64,000 nucleotides of DNA from Simmondsia chinensis (GCA_018398585.1 JAGTTD010000008.1:1066501-1130500), one strand, 5' to 3'. Shown: positions 1-10,140, counted from the first letter of the stretch. Notes: generated by a model from the sequence alone, not told the origin. Numbers and translations are program-made.

Positions 1-204
1 CATACAAATTTATACAATGAAACCATTTTCTTTGGCAAGAAAGACAAATTTTTAATAAAAAAATTTCAATTGAAAACATGAGGTGAAGAAAAATTTTCTA
101 TCGAACCAAACAAACCCTAAAACCTATTTTGTTTTCAAGAAGAATTGATCATAACCTTCAACTATTCACTTCTTGAAGCTAAAAATATTCCCAAGAGTGT
201 GGTA

Positions 205-328
205 ACTTGTATGCTGGCTGTATTTTTCTTGTCTTTGCTTTATTTCCCGTTTCGCTACGAGTTGAATCAGTTCTTGTTTGTACAAGGTGTCTGTTGTCTC
301 GTGACTTTGTCGCTAATTATTGGAAAAA
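205..328 (+). mobile_element. 5'-truncated LINE 3' end (stem-loop type)
   Basis: A T-rich stretch ends in GTGACTTTGTCGCTAATTAT followed by a short A-run. The same ending occurs at 12624, 14188, 32833, 41870 and, inverted, at 59344. The stem-loop just before an A-tail is typical of a LINE or LINE-dependent retroposon 3' end. It lies in the intron before the first visible exon of the desulfhydrase gene. The left boundary is a guess. Confidence 0.5.
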
Positions 329-380
329 CAAAACATAGGTACAGGTATCTCACATTTCAATGCAATATTGTCTCTTACAG

Positions 381-3300
381 GTGTTATCCGCCTTGTGAGG
401 TACTTGTCCCAGCCTCACATACTTGGGAAAGACAAGCCATATACCTTTGTTGTTGATGCTGGTACTGGTACGACTGCTATTGGTTTGGCTCTCGGAGCCT
501 TGTGCCTACGGTATATTTTGAGTTTGTATCCTTACTCTCTATTAGAGTATCTCGGAAACAGCCATCCTTTAGGTGAGCACCTTGAAGGGATAAGGCTGCG
601 TAGATCCCTCTCCCCCAGATCCTGCTTAGGCGAGAGCCCTTGAGGCACTGGGTCGGTTTTGATTTGACTCTCTGTTAGAGTATACAATTTTATTCCTAAC
701 TCTTCATCCATTAGCTTAAGCTTTCGAGTTAGTTGGTTCCTTAACATGGTAATAGACCATTTTTAACTAAGAAGTCATGCGTCCGACTCCAATAGCTTTC
801 CTCTAGATATCAATATAATATCAGCACAAGTTGTAAGATAAACATATATATTATCCACTCTTTAAGCATTATCAAAGCCAATTTTCAACTACTGGGGGGC
901 AAATGCCCCCATTGATTCTAAAATTTTAAAAAGTAATATTTATTTTGCCACATGTTAGTAATAAAATAAAGGCTGCAACCCAGTGAATTATATATTTTCA
1001 CCAAGATAATTATTTTGCGATATTTTGTAGAAATTGTATTAAAAGTGATAATGCATCGGATCCCATTAGAACTCTGAAGTTAAGCTTGGTTGGGCTAGAG
1101 TAGTACCAAGATGGGTGACCTCTTGGAAAATTCTCGTGTTGTCACCCCAATAAGGTTGAGGGTCCTTGGAAACAGCCTCTCGGCAGGGTTACACCCTGAA
1201 GGGGTAAGGCTGCATACATCCACCCCTATGACCCCGCTGAGGTGGGAGCCCTTGAGGCATTGGATCTTCTGTTGTTGTTGTATTAAAAGTGATCTTTTAT
1301 GCATCTAAGTTTTGCAATATTTTCTTATACCAGGACTTGTATTTTTTTTTCATTTTTTTAAGAATATACTTTAGAATATATGCCCATTTTAAAAAAATTT
1401 TAGACATGATAATGTAAATTTTTATATAACTTGCCGCCAATGCAAAAAGTTTCTGGATCCAGCACTAGCTATAAGCCTAATGAGCATTCGCGTGTAAAAC
1501 TCTTACTGGCCAATTCACTATGAGCTTAAGCTTTGGGGGTAGTTCGTTCCTTGACATTTTCTCAATCCGTTAACCCTCACTTTTGTCATAATAATGGCAC
1601 TATAATTTTTTGTAAGATACTATTATTCACTTGCTGATTTTACTCAGGCTGCCATGGAAGGTAACTGCAGTTATGCTAGCTGATACAATTGATGGGTACA
1701 AGAAACAGGAAACGCGCTTAATTTCGGAGTTCGAGAAATACAGTGATCCTCTTCTTATTTCTCATGCCTTTGATGGAAGAAAGTATGAATTAGTCAATTG
1801 GGTAGATCGTAAAATCCCACGAAAGTAAGTTATTGCTCTACCCTGCATAGATTTTACATCTTATTTTCTTCACTTGATTCATGTTATCTTTCTGAAAATC
1901 TTCCTTTCGGAAAATATATTTCCTCAAAAATTTTTGAGTAAAAATTGTTTTTTTCTTTTTTTTTTTTCTTTTCAAGACATTATCCAAAATAACACAAATA
2001 AAAAAGAGCAACATTCTCAATGCCCCAAGAGCCCCCTCCTAAGCAGGGTCTGGGGGTGGATGTACGCAGCTAGGGGTGTAAACGAGCTGAGCACCCCCTT
2101 TGAGCTCGAGTTCGAGCTGAGCTCTTATCGATCATTTCTAACCCTTGTTCGAACTCGGTTTGATAAGAATATAGTGTGTTCAATACTCGACTCGGCTCGG
2201 CTTGTTAGACTTATCGAGTCGAGTCGAGCTCGTCATTGAGTCGAGTCGAGCCAATTACCAAGCCCAATTGAGTTTAAAACCGAGCCAAGTTTGCAAACGA
2301 GTCGAGCTTATTAATGAGTCGAGCTTTTTAAGTGATTATCGAATTATTTTTGAACTAATATCAACTGTTATCGAGCTCATAACGAGCTAATATCAAGCTC
2401 CTTAATAAGCTCTTATCGAGCCCTTATCAAACTGTTCGTAAACAAAAGCGAGCCAAGAACCTCCCTGTTCGAACTCGGCTCGTTAAGCTTATTGAGCCCT
2501 CCTAATGAACACGAACGAGCCCTAATCGATTTCGAACACGAGTAGTTCATCGAATGCTCTGTTCGTTTACACCCCTACACAGCCTTTCCCTTTCAGGGTG
2601 CTATCCTAAAAGAGAGGTTGTTTTCGAAAACCCCTAACCTGAGGGGTGCAACATAAGGACTTCCCAAGAGATCACCCATTTTAGTACTACTCTCGCCCAA
2701 GCACCCCTTATAATTTCAAAACTAGCTTTTAAAAAAAAGTATTTCCCTAAATGGCATCTATGTCATTTTTTTTATTTTTTAATACATTCATAATTTTTTA
2801 AATTTATAATGTTTTATGTATTATAATAAATAAATTAGATTAAATTATTTTAATGTTATTTTGAGCTTTAGCTCTTCTTTTTCTTTAACATTTTGCTTGT
2901 TGATCTGGGAAATCAAACTCATTACATAAATTATGTTTGACTTAGAAAAGGGAAACCTCAAAAGAAAATCTCATTCCTTTTCTTCTGACCGGTAGTCTTC
3001 TCCTCTACGGAGGAGAATGTTTCGCTTTTAGGCTTTGTTTGATTTAATTGATCGTATTTTCCTTACGGATAATTTTTATTCACAAACGATGTTTCAATTA
3101 AAAGTATTCTTTTCTTAAAATTTTTGTTTTTAACTAAAGAAAATATTTTTATTCTATAAATTTGTATGAGATTCACATCTAGTTACCGTGGAAAATATTT
3201 TTTCTTCGAAAGAACATGTTTTCCCCTTTCATTAAGGGGAAGTCAATTTTTTCTCAATAAAAAAAAAAAAAAAACGCATTTTCTTATTTGTAGTTGTTGT

Positions 3301-3634
3301 TATGAAGTTATGTTAAAAAAAAAAAACAATTGTGATAAAAAAATGTTTTCTATTAGAACAAACATACCCTAAAAAACTATCTTGTTCCAGATTCGGTAAC
3401 GTATTGGATGGAGAAGTAGAGGCATGTCAACAAGTAGCAAACGAAACTGGTGTGCTAGTTGATCCAATTTATACATTGGCTGGCTGGGAGCTAGCCACAG
3501 ACTTGAGCCAAAAGGAACCCAAAGACGGCGCCAAAGTGGTGATGATGCATACCGGTGGCACGCTCGCCATGTTCGGATTGGCGCAACGATACAAGTCTTA
3601 CTTCCGTACGCTTAAGGGTGAACCACTCAAATAG
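381..3634 (+). CDS. D-cysteine desulfhydrase 2 / ACC deaminase-like protein, C-terminal exons (5' partial)
   Basis: This is a PLP-dependent tryptophan-synthase-beta-fold enzyme of the plant D-cysteine desulfhydrase 2/ACC deaminase-like group, expected to turn D-cysteine into pyruvate, sulfide and ammonia (mitochondrial in Arabidopsis). Three exons join in phase with GT-AG borders: 381-510, 1648-1824 and 3391-3634. They give about 182 residues ending at TAG 3632-3634. Visible motifs are [11 protein letters not shown], the glycine-rich [14 protein letters not shown] that should hold the PLP phosphate, [10 protein letters not shown], and the terminal [16 protein letters not shown]. The N-terminal part with the PLP lysine lies upstream of the window. 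Both visible introns carry retroposons: a truncated SINE at 551, a full SINE at 1050, and a SINE split by a hAT-like element at 2012-2715. The reading frame is unbroken, so the gene looks functional. The family call is firm; the exact substrate is inferred. Confidence 0.88.
551..666 (+). mobile_element. 5S-SINE family, 5'-truncated copy (tail only)
   Basis: Only the Au-like body is present (CTCGGAAACAGCC, GGGATAAGGCTGCGTAGATC, GCCCTTGAGGCACTGGGT). The 5S head is missing. It is flanked by imperfect 17-bp duplications at 534-550 and 667-683 (ACTCTCTATTAGAGTAT with one mismatch), so it inserted as a 5'-truncated copy by target-primed reverse transcription. It lies in an intron of the desulfhydrase gene. 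Confidence 0.75.
1050..1277 (+). mobile_element. 5S rRNA-derived SINE, near full length
   Basis: The head matches plant 5S rRNA from about position 22 onward (ATGCATCGGATCCCATTAG, GAAGTTAAGC, AGTAGTACCAAGATGGGTG). It is followed by the Au-like body (CCTTGGAAACAGCCTCTCGG, GGGTAAGGCTGCATACATCC) and a short GTTGTTGTT tail. A perfect 16-bp target duplication, TTGTATTAAAAGTGAT, lies at 1034-1049 and 1278-1293. It is intronic in the desulfhydrase gene. The long target duplication and GTT tail argue against a Cassandra-type LTR carrying a 5S domain. Confidence 0.88.
2012..2715 (-). mobile_element. 5S-SINE copy split by a nested hAT-like element
   Basis: The tail and body occupy 2012-2070 and the remaining body plus 5S head occupy 2576-2715, both reading on the minus strand. 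Removing 2071-2575 restores the body consensus around GTACGCAGCC. The 5S part is cut short near AAGCACCCC at about 2710. No convincing flanking duplication was found for the SINE itself. Confidence 0.75.
2071..2575. mobile_element. hAT-like non-autonomous element (TAGGGGTGTAAACG termini)
   Basis: The termini TAGGGGTGTAAACGA and TCGTTTACACCCC are inverted repeats. The interior is rich in GAGCTCG/CGAGCTC motifs and has no coding capacity. The flanks TACGCAGC (2063-2070) and TACACAGC (2576-2583) form an 8-bp target duplication with one mismatch, as expected for hAT elements. Relatives lie at 17695-18052, 48050-48591 and 55702-56026. Class assignment is inferred from the termini and duplication length. 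Confidence 0.65.
3035..3372. repeat. AT-rich MITE-like repeat upstream of a splice acceptor
   Basis: The segment begins near GGCTTTGTTTGA and ends near AGAACAAACATACCCT. Internal landmarks are AACTAAAGAAAAT, TTTGTATGA, a GAAGTCAAT block and GTTGTTGTTATG. A related segment lies at 50485-50792, also just upstream of the last exon of another gene. Boundaries are approximate and no clean target duplication was seen. Confidence 0.45.
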
Positions 3635-3747
3635 CTTTCTATCCGAGAGGTGATAAGCTCTGTCAATAAAAAAACGGGTATGATACGTATTTTGGTCACA
3701 TATTCGTACTTTTTCTTCTAAAAAGGGCGTTTATGTATAATTGTTAT

Positions 3748-4517
3748 GGCAAAATATAGTAGACTCTTTGAATTTTGTAATTAATCAAATACACTCCATG
3801 CACTTTCAATTTTAAAAAATAGCCCCTCTAAACTTTGTAATTAAATACAACACACCCCTCATACTTTCAATTTTAAAAAATAGCTTCCTGAACTTTACAA
3901 ATTAACACAACACACCTCCTGTATTTTCAATTTTAAAAAATAGCTTTCTGCACTTTGTTATTACACACAATTCACCCTTGAACTTAGATTTTCATAAAAA
4001 AATACTATAAGAGAAAATATAATATTTTTTTAAAAATAAATTCTATAATCAGATTAAAAATTTAAAACTAAAAAATATACAAAATTAAAATTTTGAAAAT
4101 AAATAGTAACAAAAATATTTTTTAAAAACATTGAAAAATAAAATTTAAAATTATTATTATATTTTTTTATACTTTTTCTAAAAAAATATTTTTCATAATT
4201 TATTCTAATTTTTTAATTTTATACTTTTTTATTTTAAAATTTACAAATGTCTAAAAAGTGTGTTATATTTAATAACAAAATTTGGAAGTGAGTTGCGTGT
4301 AATAACAAAGTTTAGGAGGCTATTTTATGAAATTGAAAGTGCAGGAAATGTGTTATGTTAATTTATAAAATTTAGGGAGCTAATTTTTAAAATTAAAAGT
4401 ACAGGAGATGTGTTATGTTCAATTACAAAGTTCAAGGGGCTATTTTTCAAAGTTAAAAGTGCAAAAAATCTATTGTAATTAATCGCAAAGTTTAAAAGAT
4501 CTTACTATATTTTACCC
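3748..4517. mobile_element. Foldback (MULE-like) element with 60-bp subrepeats in both arms
   Basis: A perfect 10-bp duplication TAATTGTTAT flanks the element at 3738-3747 and 4518-4527. The ends GGCAAAATATAGTA and TACTATATTTTACC are inverted repeats. The left arm has at least three units of about 60 bp containing TTTCAATTTTAAAAAATAGC (near 3805, 3866, 3926); the right arm holds the inverted units (near 4327, 4387, 4447). The centre is AT-rich and non-coding. It lies about 110 bp past the desulfhydrase stop codon. A 9-10 bp duplication with long inverted arms suggests a Mutator-like foldback. Confidence 0.8.
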
Positions 4518-4527
4518 TAATTGTTAT

Positions 4528-5261
4528 AGTGAAATACATGGTTCCTTGATGTTCTGCATATAATATACATATTATAATGCATATTCATATTTTTTCCATT
4601 TAAAAAGTGACTGATAATTAAAAATAATCAATACCTATAACTAAATTAAATATTTTACTAAATTTATCATTTTTATTCAAATTATTGATTATATCCTCTC
4701 ACTTGGTATGCATTATGTTTCTACTACCACGTAGTAACTAACGTTATTTGTGACTTTTGTAAATCAATAAACTTTTGACCGTAATTTTCGTTATATATAA
4801 CCGAATAATTTAATTTAATTTATTTTTTTTTTATCAACGCCGAATAACAACTTATTCATGGCCCGCAACTGGCATAACAACTGTTTTTTTAATGGTGTAA
4901 TAAAATAATAAAAGTATCCTTAATACTCTTATTTTTACTTTATAAGCATAAAATTAATATGTAATATTATGTCCAAACTATCCACACTTAATTTGTTTAA
5001 AGGTATAATTATTAAAGGATATTTTATCATTTTACTACATCATTAATTGAAAAAAAAAGGGGCCCCACTTTAGCTCTATCGACAAAAAACGAACTTATCC
5101 CACCGAAAAGTGGACTTTTTATTAATATAACCAAAAAAAGGGACCATTTTATTAGTACAACAAAAACTCCTAAGGTTGTATACATGCCAACTCAAACTCA
5201 AGCACATCAAACTCGAGGCTTGACTTGTCCGGTCATAATATATTATTTAGCTAAGATACAA
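4528..5261. other. AT-rich intergenic DNA, no gene seen
   Basis: No coding signal on either strand. The part from about 4880 to 5165 (AAGTATCCTTAATACTCTTA, TTTTTATTAATATAACC) resembles 31240-31530 and is probably an old foldback or MITE remnant. Confidence 0.4.
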
Positions 5262-5480
5262 ATACTACCAATGCCTAAGAGGCTCCCATCGAGGCAGGCT
5301 CTAAGACGACAACTTTAGCCTATGCGGTACTACCCTGAAGGGAGGATGTGTGTGAAGGCTCTCAACCCTAGAAGGCTCGCTTCAAATAAAGAAATACCGA
5401 ACATGCAAGCACCCATAAAACGACCACAGCAACAGTTGAGCACACGAAAGCCTAGATACAGATGAACATAAAAAAGGTGG
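5262..5480 (-). mobile_element. Degenerate SINE-like fragment
   Basis: AATGCCTAAGAGGCTCCCATC, read on the minus strand, resembles the GGGAGCCCTTGAGGCATT tail of the 5S-SINE family, and CTACCCTGAAGGGAGG resembles its body. The rest is too diverged to align by eye, and no 5S head or duplication can be recognised. Confidence 0.4.
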
Positions 5481-6084
5481 AACTAGATCAACCACGAGCT
5501 AATACGATGTGCGGAAACCATTGAAGATAACATTGTATCACTCGGCCATAATCTCTCTCTTTTGGTAGGTAAGTAGTAGGAACGGGGATTTCAACCTAGA
5601 ACCTCTTGTATAATAATGTTCTATGACTAGACGAAAGCCCCATTGGCACCCGATCCTAATCCTTTCGCCTTCTTCACCGAGATTCATGTATTAAGTGTAT
5701 ACGACAAGACCTAAACAGATTAATATAACAAAGATTTCGTATGTGGTTGACCTTACCACAGTGGGGCAGAGAGAAGGGAAGTAGCTTGTTTAGTCAAGTT
5801 GTGAAAATTTTATTTTTTCATACGTACTTTTTGCATAACAGTTTTGTAAAAAGTATTCCCAATAATGTATTTTTATCTAAAAAACTTTTAGATTTTACTT
5901 CTACTTTTACTTTAAAAGAAAACGCTATTTCCCTTCTTCTGCTTAGAAGCAAAAAAAATTATAAAACCACTTTTTATTCCAAGCCAGATACCCGTAAAAT
6001 CTGAAAAAGATCTCATACCAAAAAAAAAAAAAAGAACAATTTTTTCCCCCAAAAACTTGATCAAACGGGCTTTAATAAAGCAAC
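5481..6084. other. Intergenic DNA, no gene seen
   Basis: No credible coding region. An 87-codon open frame at 5741-6004 lacks homology, has AT-driven composition and shows no splice context. An A-run lies near 6020-6033. Confidence 0.4.
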
Positions 6085-6325
6085 AATACCAATGCCACAA
6101 AGGCTCCCCATAAGCAAGGTCTAAGGGAGTGGATGTACACAGCCTTCCCCCTTCAAGGTGCTATCCTGAAGGGAGGCTGTTTCCAAGAACCCCTAACCTA
6201 AGAAGTGCAATACGAGGATTTCCTAGGAAGTCACCCATTTTGGTACTACTCTCGCCCAAGCACGCTTAACTTCAAAGTTCCAATGGGATTCGATGCCTTC
6301 GTGTTGGTACCCTCTTAGGTATTGA
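6085..6325 (-). mobile_element. 5S-SINE, copy with an extended 5S head
   Basis: On the minus strand the element starts with a fuller 5S head (GGTACCAACACGAAGGCATC, then ATCCCATTGGAAC and GCGTGCTTGGGCGAGAGTAG). It continues through GGGTGACTTCCTAGGAAATC into the Au-like body and ends near GCATTGGTATTGTTGC. All three 5S internal promoter blocks are readable. Target duplication was not resolved. Confidence 0.78.
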
Positions 6326-6429
6326 ACATGCTTTAACGATAGAAGAAATCACAAGTTCACAATAAGACTCCACCATTAAGCCAAGAACTCAACAGGGAAC
6401 TTATTCATCAAGAATACAACCACCATCCA

Positions 6430-6487
6430 GTGCCTAAAAGGTTCCCGCCGAGGCGGGGTCTAGGGAAGGTGAAATGCGCGCAGCCTT

Positions 6488-6521
<34 letters not shown>

Positions 6522-6590
6522 TCCTTACAAGTTGCTATCCTAAAGTGAGCCTATTTCCGAGGGCCCCTAACTCTAAATCGGAACATTATC
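6430..6590 (-). mobile_element. 5S-SINE family tail fragment with a poly-C expansion
   Basis: The minus strand shows the body and tail (TTAGGGGCCCTCGGAAATAG, GCTGCGCGCATTTC, CGGCGGGAACC). The run of four to six G in the consensus just before AAGGCTGC has expanded to 41 G on the minus strand. The 5S head is absent. Confidence 0.6.
6489..6529 (+). repeat. 41-bp homopolymeric C tract
   Basis: An uninterrupted run of C inside a SINE fragment. Such tracts can form G-quadruplex or i-motif structures and are prone to length change and sequencing error, so the exact length is uncertain. Confidence 0.9.
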
Positions 6591-6918
6591 AACAAAGGCA
6601 AAGACAAAGATGGAGCGGTGACATATTCAACATTAAGCTATTCCATCAATCCTGAACAAGCAAGGACTGCGGAGAATGCAAATTGCATAATAGATTTACA
6701 AAAAACAGAGAATTACAAACACGAAATATTTTAAGAACATGCTTCAGAAACCACTTTAAAAACTCAACAGATTATTCTGTTCATAAGAAGGAATCCCATC
6801 TGAATCGTAGGAGGAAAAACAACATAATTTACGACAGATGATCAATGAGAGTCTAACCATGAAAGTTCAAGGAAAACGGCAACAATATGAATGGGGCTGA
6901 GAACGAACCGGCCCGGGA

Positions 6919-9711
6919 TCAAGCCAGAGAATCCCTTTGCCTGGCTTGTTGTATCAGTTCTTCTCTCATTCTTTTGATCTCCCTTTCTTTCTCCTCCCGC
7001 TCTCTCTGCAACACACACCATATACCCACTTAAGCTCAATCCTCAACAAACCGGGACAAGCTCAAAAACGAAAATTTTGACGGTTTTTGTTTTTTAGTTT
7101 TTCCTCCTAAACATAGATGATTGATCTATCATGGAAATTCAATTCACGATGATAAGAACGGAAACCTACACCTACTCCAAGTATGCATCGTTTCAGACAG
7201 AGCGTTTCCTCAAAATTTCTATCTTAGGAAGTTTTTTGTGTAACTTTCGAATTTGTCTCGATTTATAAATGGAGCTTTAGTGGTAGCAAAGGGCCTAAGC
7301 CCACCAAGAGAGATCGAGGGTTTTAGCTAAGCCTATTTATCAGCAACCGGTTGTAACCTCCCCTTGAGATTTTCCCCCTATTTGAGAGTTTTCCATGTAA
7401 TTTGTATTATTGTTTCTCTTCTTCTCTTCTAACATTAAAACCATAAGAGCAGAAAAATTCCCAAAGTAACGAGCTAATTAAGTGCCTCTTTAACTTAAGT
7501 CTCGCTCGAACTAAAAATGAGTAAATTATACATTAGCACTCTGAGGTTTGGTGGATTAATTTTTTAGTCCACAACCTCTGTGAAATAATATTTTTGACCA
7601 AAAGTCACATGTATCCAGTAAAATAGTCCAAACTTCAGTGCATAAAATAAGTCTCTCATACAACTGCTATTCATTAGCAATGTCACAACATTGTGGTCAT
7701 ATGCGGGATGATGGGTTTACCAACAAATAATGGCAAGTTTTGCAATATTCACACCGTCATTTTGACTATGTTATTAAATACATATAACTTTTGGACTAAA
7801 AAATTATTTCGTAAAGTTTATAGACTAAAAATTTATAAACCAAACATGAGGGTACTAATATGTAATTTAACCTCATCCCAAGTAATTACTAAGTAGACAG
7901 TTATCTTTTACGCAAAAGATCAATGTTTCAGCATCGTGATCGTCTATTAAACCAATCATATAATGCCCTCAAAAAATTATTGGCCTAACATTCTTCGCAA
8001 AAATTGAAGGAAATGATTCAAATTCAACATAAGAACAACACAGGAAGTGTTGACGTAACGCTCCTATATCTATCAAACGAAATCGGAATCAAATTGCGTT
8101 CGATGAGAGTAGGGTTTCAACGAGAAACCAAAGAAAGAAAGAGATGAGAACCTTTTCGTCCTCTTGGTCAACAAGCCTCTGATATCATGTCAAAGAATCA
8201 ACTATTTCAAAAGTTTAATTTAATAGGTGAAAGCTCATAAATGGTTTTATACTATAACATTTCCAAATAATTTCCTATTTGAAATTTGAAATTTATAGAG
8301 CATCATACCGCATACCTTTTCAAAATTAATTGACCTCAAATTCTTCACAAAATAAATTTGAAAACAAGTTAACAACAAAGAAAGAGTTGATATAAAGATC
8401 CTGTATCTATCAAACAAAAATGGAATCAAAATGCTAATACAATCCAAAATATAGTGGTTAAGTGAGAGGTAATTTAGGTATTAGTAAATAAGCTAAGTTC
8501 TTTAATACCAACTATAGCCTTCCCCTAGCTCTATAAATAGTGGGCCTTCAATGTAGAAGAGGAGTGTGGATGAACTGTCTAGTCTCTCTCCCTCTCTCTC
8601 TCGGCCTCCCTCTCCCCTTCTCTCTCTCTCTCTCTATCCGTTTCCTTCCCTTACCTACAGCTTTACTTGTAAATTTCTATATCTTTGTAGACGATTATAT
8701 GAGTTATATACGAATATTTTACATCTTTTATTATTTTGAGTTGATTGATTGTTTGATTGTTGATCTTTGGGTTGAATTGGTTGGATTGAGTTTTTGATTG
8801 ATGTGGTTTGTATCGAACGCTTTCGCAGAAACTAGAGTTTCAACGAGATAATAAGAGAAGGAAAGGAATTGAAGAAAACGATTCAAATTTAACACAAGAA
8901 CTGATACAATCCAAAATATAGAGGTTAAATAAGGGGTAGTCTAAATATTAATAAATAGGCCAAGTCTTTTATATCAAATACACCACTGCTTTAACGCCCC
9001 CCGCCCCCGGTTTGGCAACAAGGTAAAGGTACAACAACAACAACAAAAAACCCAATGCCTCCGGGGGTGTAAAGGTAATGAGGGGTAAACTCTTACCCCC
9101 AAGTTAGCCCCTTTACCCCTATTTTATTTAATCCCGAAGTTGGGGAGTCAAGGGGGATATAAGGTAATTTTTTAAAAGAATTTGTATAACTCTACCCTTA
9201 TTTTAACTATAAATCTCTTAACTCTCACCCTTTTACCCACTTTTCAAAAAAGGGTAACTCATTTACCCTTCTTTACCTGACGATGTTTAACCTCTCTCTC
9301 CCGTCCTTGTCTATCTATGTATCTCCCCTACCTTTCCTCTTACTATCCAAATCTTACCCTATACTTGTAAATCGCTTCTATACTCTAAAGTATATACAGA
9401 TTATATACGAATATACTAATATTTTGAGTTGACTCATTGCTTGATTGTGGATTCATTGTTTGCATTGGTTAGGTTAAGTGTTGGATTGATTTAGGGTGTG
9501 AAAGAGTTAATTTAACGCTCATAGATCTATCCAACAAAATCGGAATCAAATTGCGGAAATTAGGGTTTGAAAGAGGAAATCAGAGAGAGAAAGACAGGGA
9601 AAGAACCTTTTCATCCTGGTGAAGGGCGATCCAGACATGAAGTTTATCCATTGATTGCCAGAAGATGAATGCTCCCAGTGACATCGCGAAGAATGTTCCT
9701 ACTTTCACCAT
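6919..9711 (-). CDS. 63-residue membrane-anchored plant microprotein, two exons
   Basis: Exon 1 (9711 to 9607, ATG at 9711-9709) encodes 35 codons starting MVKVGTFFAMSLGAFIFW. Exon 2 (7005 to 6919) encodes 28 codons and TGA, ending QQARQRDSLA. The join is in phase 0 with donor GTTCTT and acceptor TTGCAG. The N-terminal half has one hydrophobic segment (about residues 4-18) followed by QSMDKLHVWIALHQDEK. The C-terminal half is a highly charged Arg/Glu/Lys helix. It resembles a short uncharacterised plant protein family recalled from memory; function is unknown, and a small tail-exposed membrane protein is the structural inference. The 2.6-kb intron holds foldback and TRIM-like debris. The 5' leader has CT-rich DNA and AAACCCTAAG just upstream of the ATG. 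The frame is intact and the gene is probably active. Confidence 0.82.
7519..7872. mobile_element. Foldback MITE (GTAAATTATA type)
   Basis: The left end GAGTAAATTATACATTAGCA and the right end reading TACTAATATGTAATTTAACC are inverted, as are GGTTTGGTGGATTAATTTTT and the matching right-arm block. Relatives lie at 11052-11334 and 44408-44750. It is intronic in the microprotein gene. No clean target duplication was established. Confidence 0.55.
8058..8260. repeat. Degenerate copy of the exon 1 / intron 1 border, plus TRIM-like LTR debris
   Basis: Positions 8058-8170 resemble 9514-9620, the 3' end of exon 1 and start of intron 1 of the microprotein gene (shared blocks TCGGAATCAAATTGCG, TAGGGTTT, GAACCTTTTC). 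From about 8171, CTCTGATATCATGTC resembles an inverted tRNA-Met primer-binding site followed by a short LTR that ends near TATACTATAACA. Further weak copies lie at 8380-8440 and 8820-8900. Confidence 0.4.
8540..9480. other. Intronic low-complexity and repeat DNA
   Basis: A CT-rich microsatellite lies at about 8580-8640. GTT-tail debris of the SINE family, inverted, is at 9032-9062. A GGGTAA/TTACCC-rich foldback-like block runs from about 9062 to 9290. No coding exon was recognised. Confidence 0.4.
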
Positions 9712-9880
9712 CTCTCTCTCTCTCTTAGGGTTTGAATTGCAATCGATTTGGGGAAGAAATTGGGGTAGAAAGAAAAGAAAGAGGGAGAGATTTTACATTA
9801 AGGGCTTGTTTGATATAAGCTTAAGAAAAAAGAGATATTTTTTAATGATATAATTATTAATGAATAATTATTATTTATAA

Positions 9881-10124
9881 TTAAAGAGGACAACAACACG
9901 CCATCATCGGATCCATGAGAACTCCGAAGTTCAGCATGCTTGGACGAGAGTAGTACCAGGATGGGTAACCTTCTGAAAAATCATCACCCTCAGGTTGAGG
10001 GCACTAGGAAACTGTCTTTTTTCAGGTTAACACTCAGAAGGGGGAAGGCTGCATACAGCCGCCCCCCCAGACCCTGCATAGGCGGGAGCCCTTGAGGTAT
10101 TGGGTATGTTCCTATATTCCTGGG
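9881..10124 (+). mobile_element. 5S-SINE, GTATGTTCC-tail subfamily
   Basis: A perfect 16-bp duplication TAATTATTATTTATAA lies at 9865-9880 and 10125-10140. The head shows ATCATCGGATCCATGAGAAC, CCGAAGTTCAGCATGCTTGG and GTAGTACCAGGATGGGTAAC. The middle reads CACCCTCAGGTTGAGGGCAC, and the element ends GGTATTGGGTATGTTCC without a GTT repeat. It lies just upstream of the microprotein gene's leader. Confidence 0.87.
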
Positions 10125-10140
10125 TAATTATTATTTATAA

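Noticed and set aside
1050..1170. Functional 5S rRNA gene
   Set aside because: Only part of 5S is present, it is diverged, it is fused to a SINE body and bounded by target duplications, and there is no tandem 5S array or T-run terminator after the 5S part.
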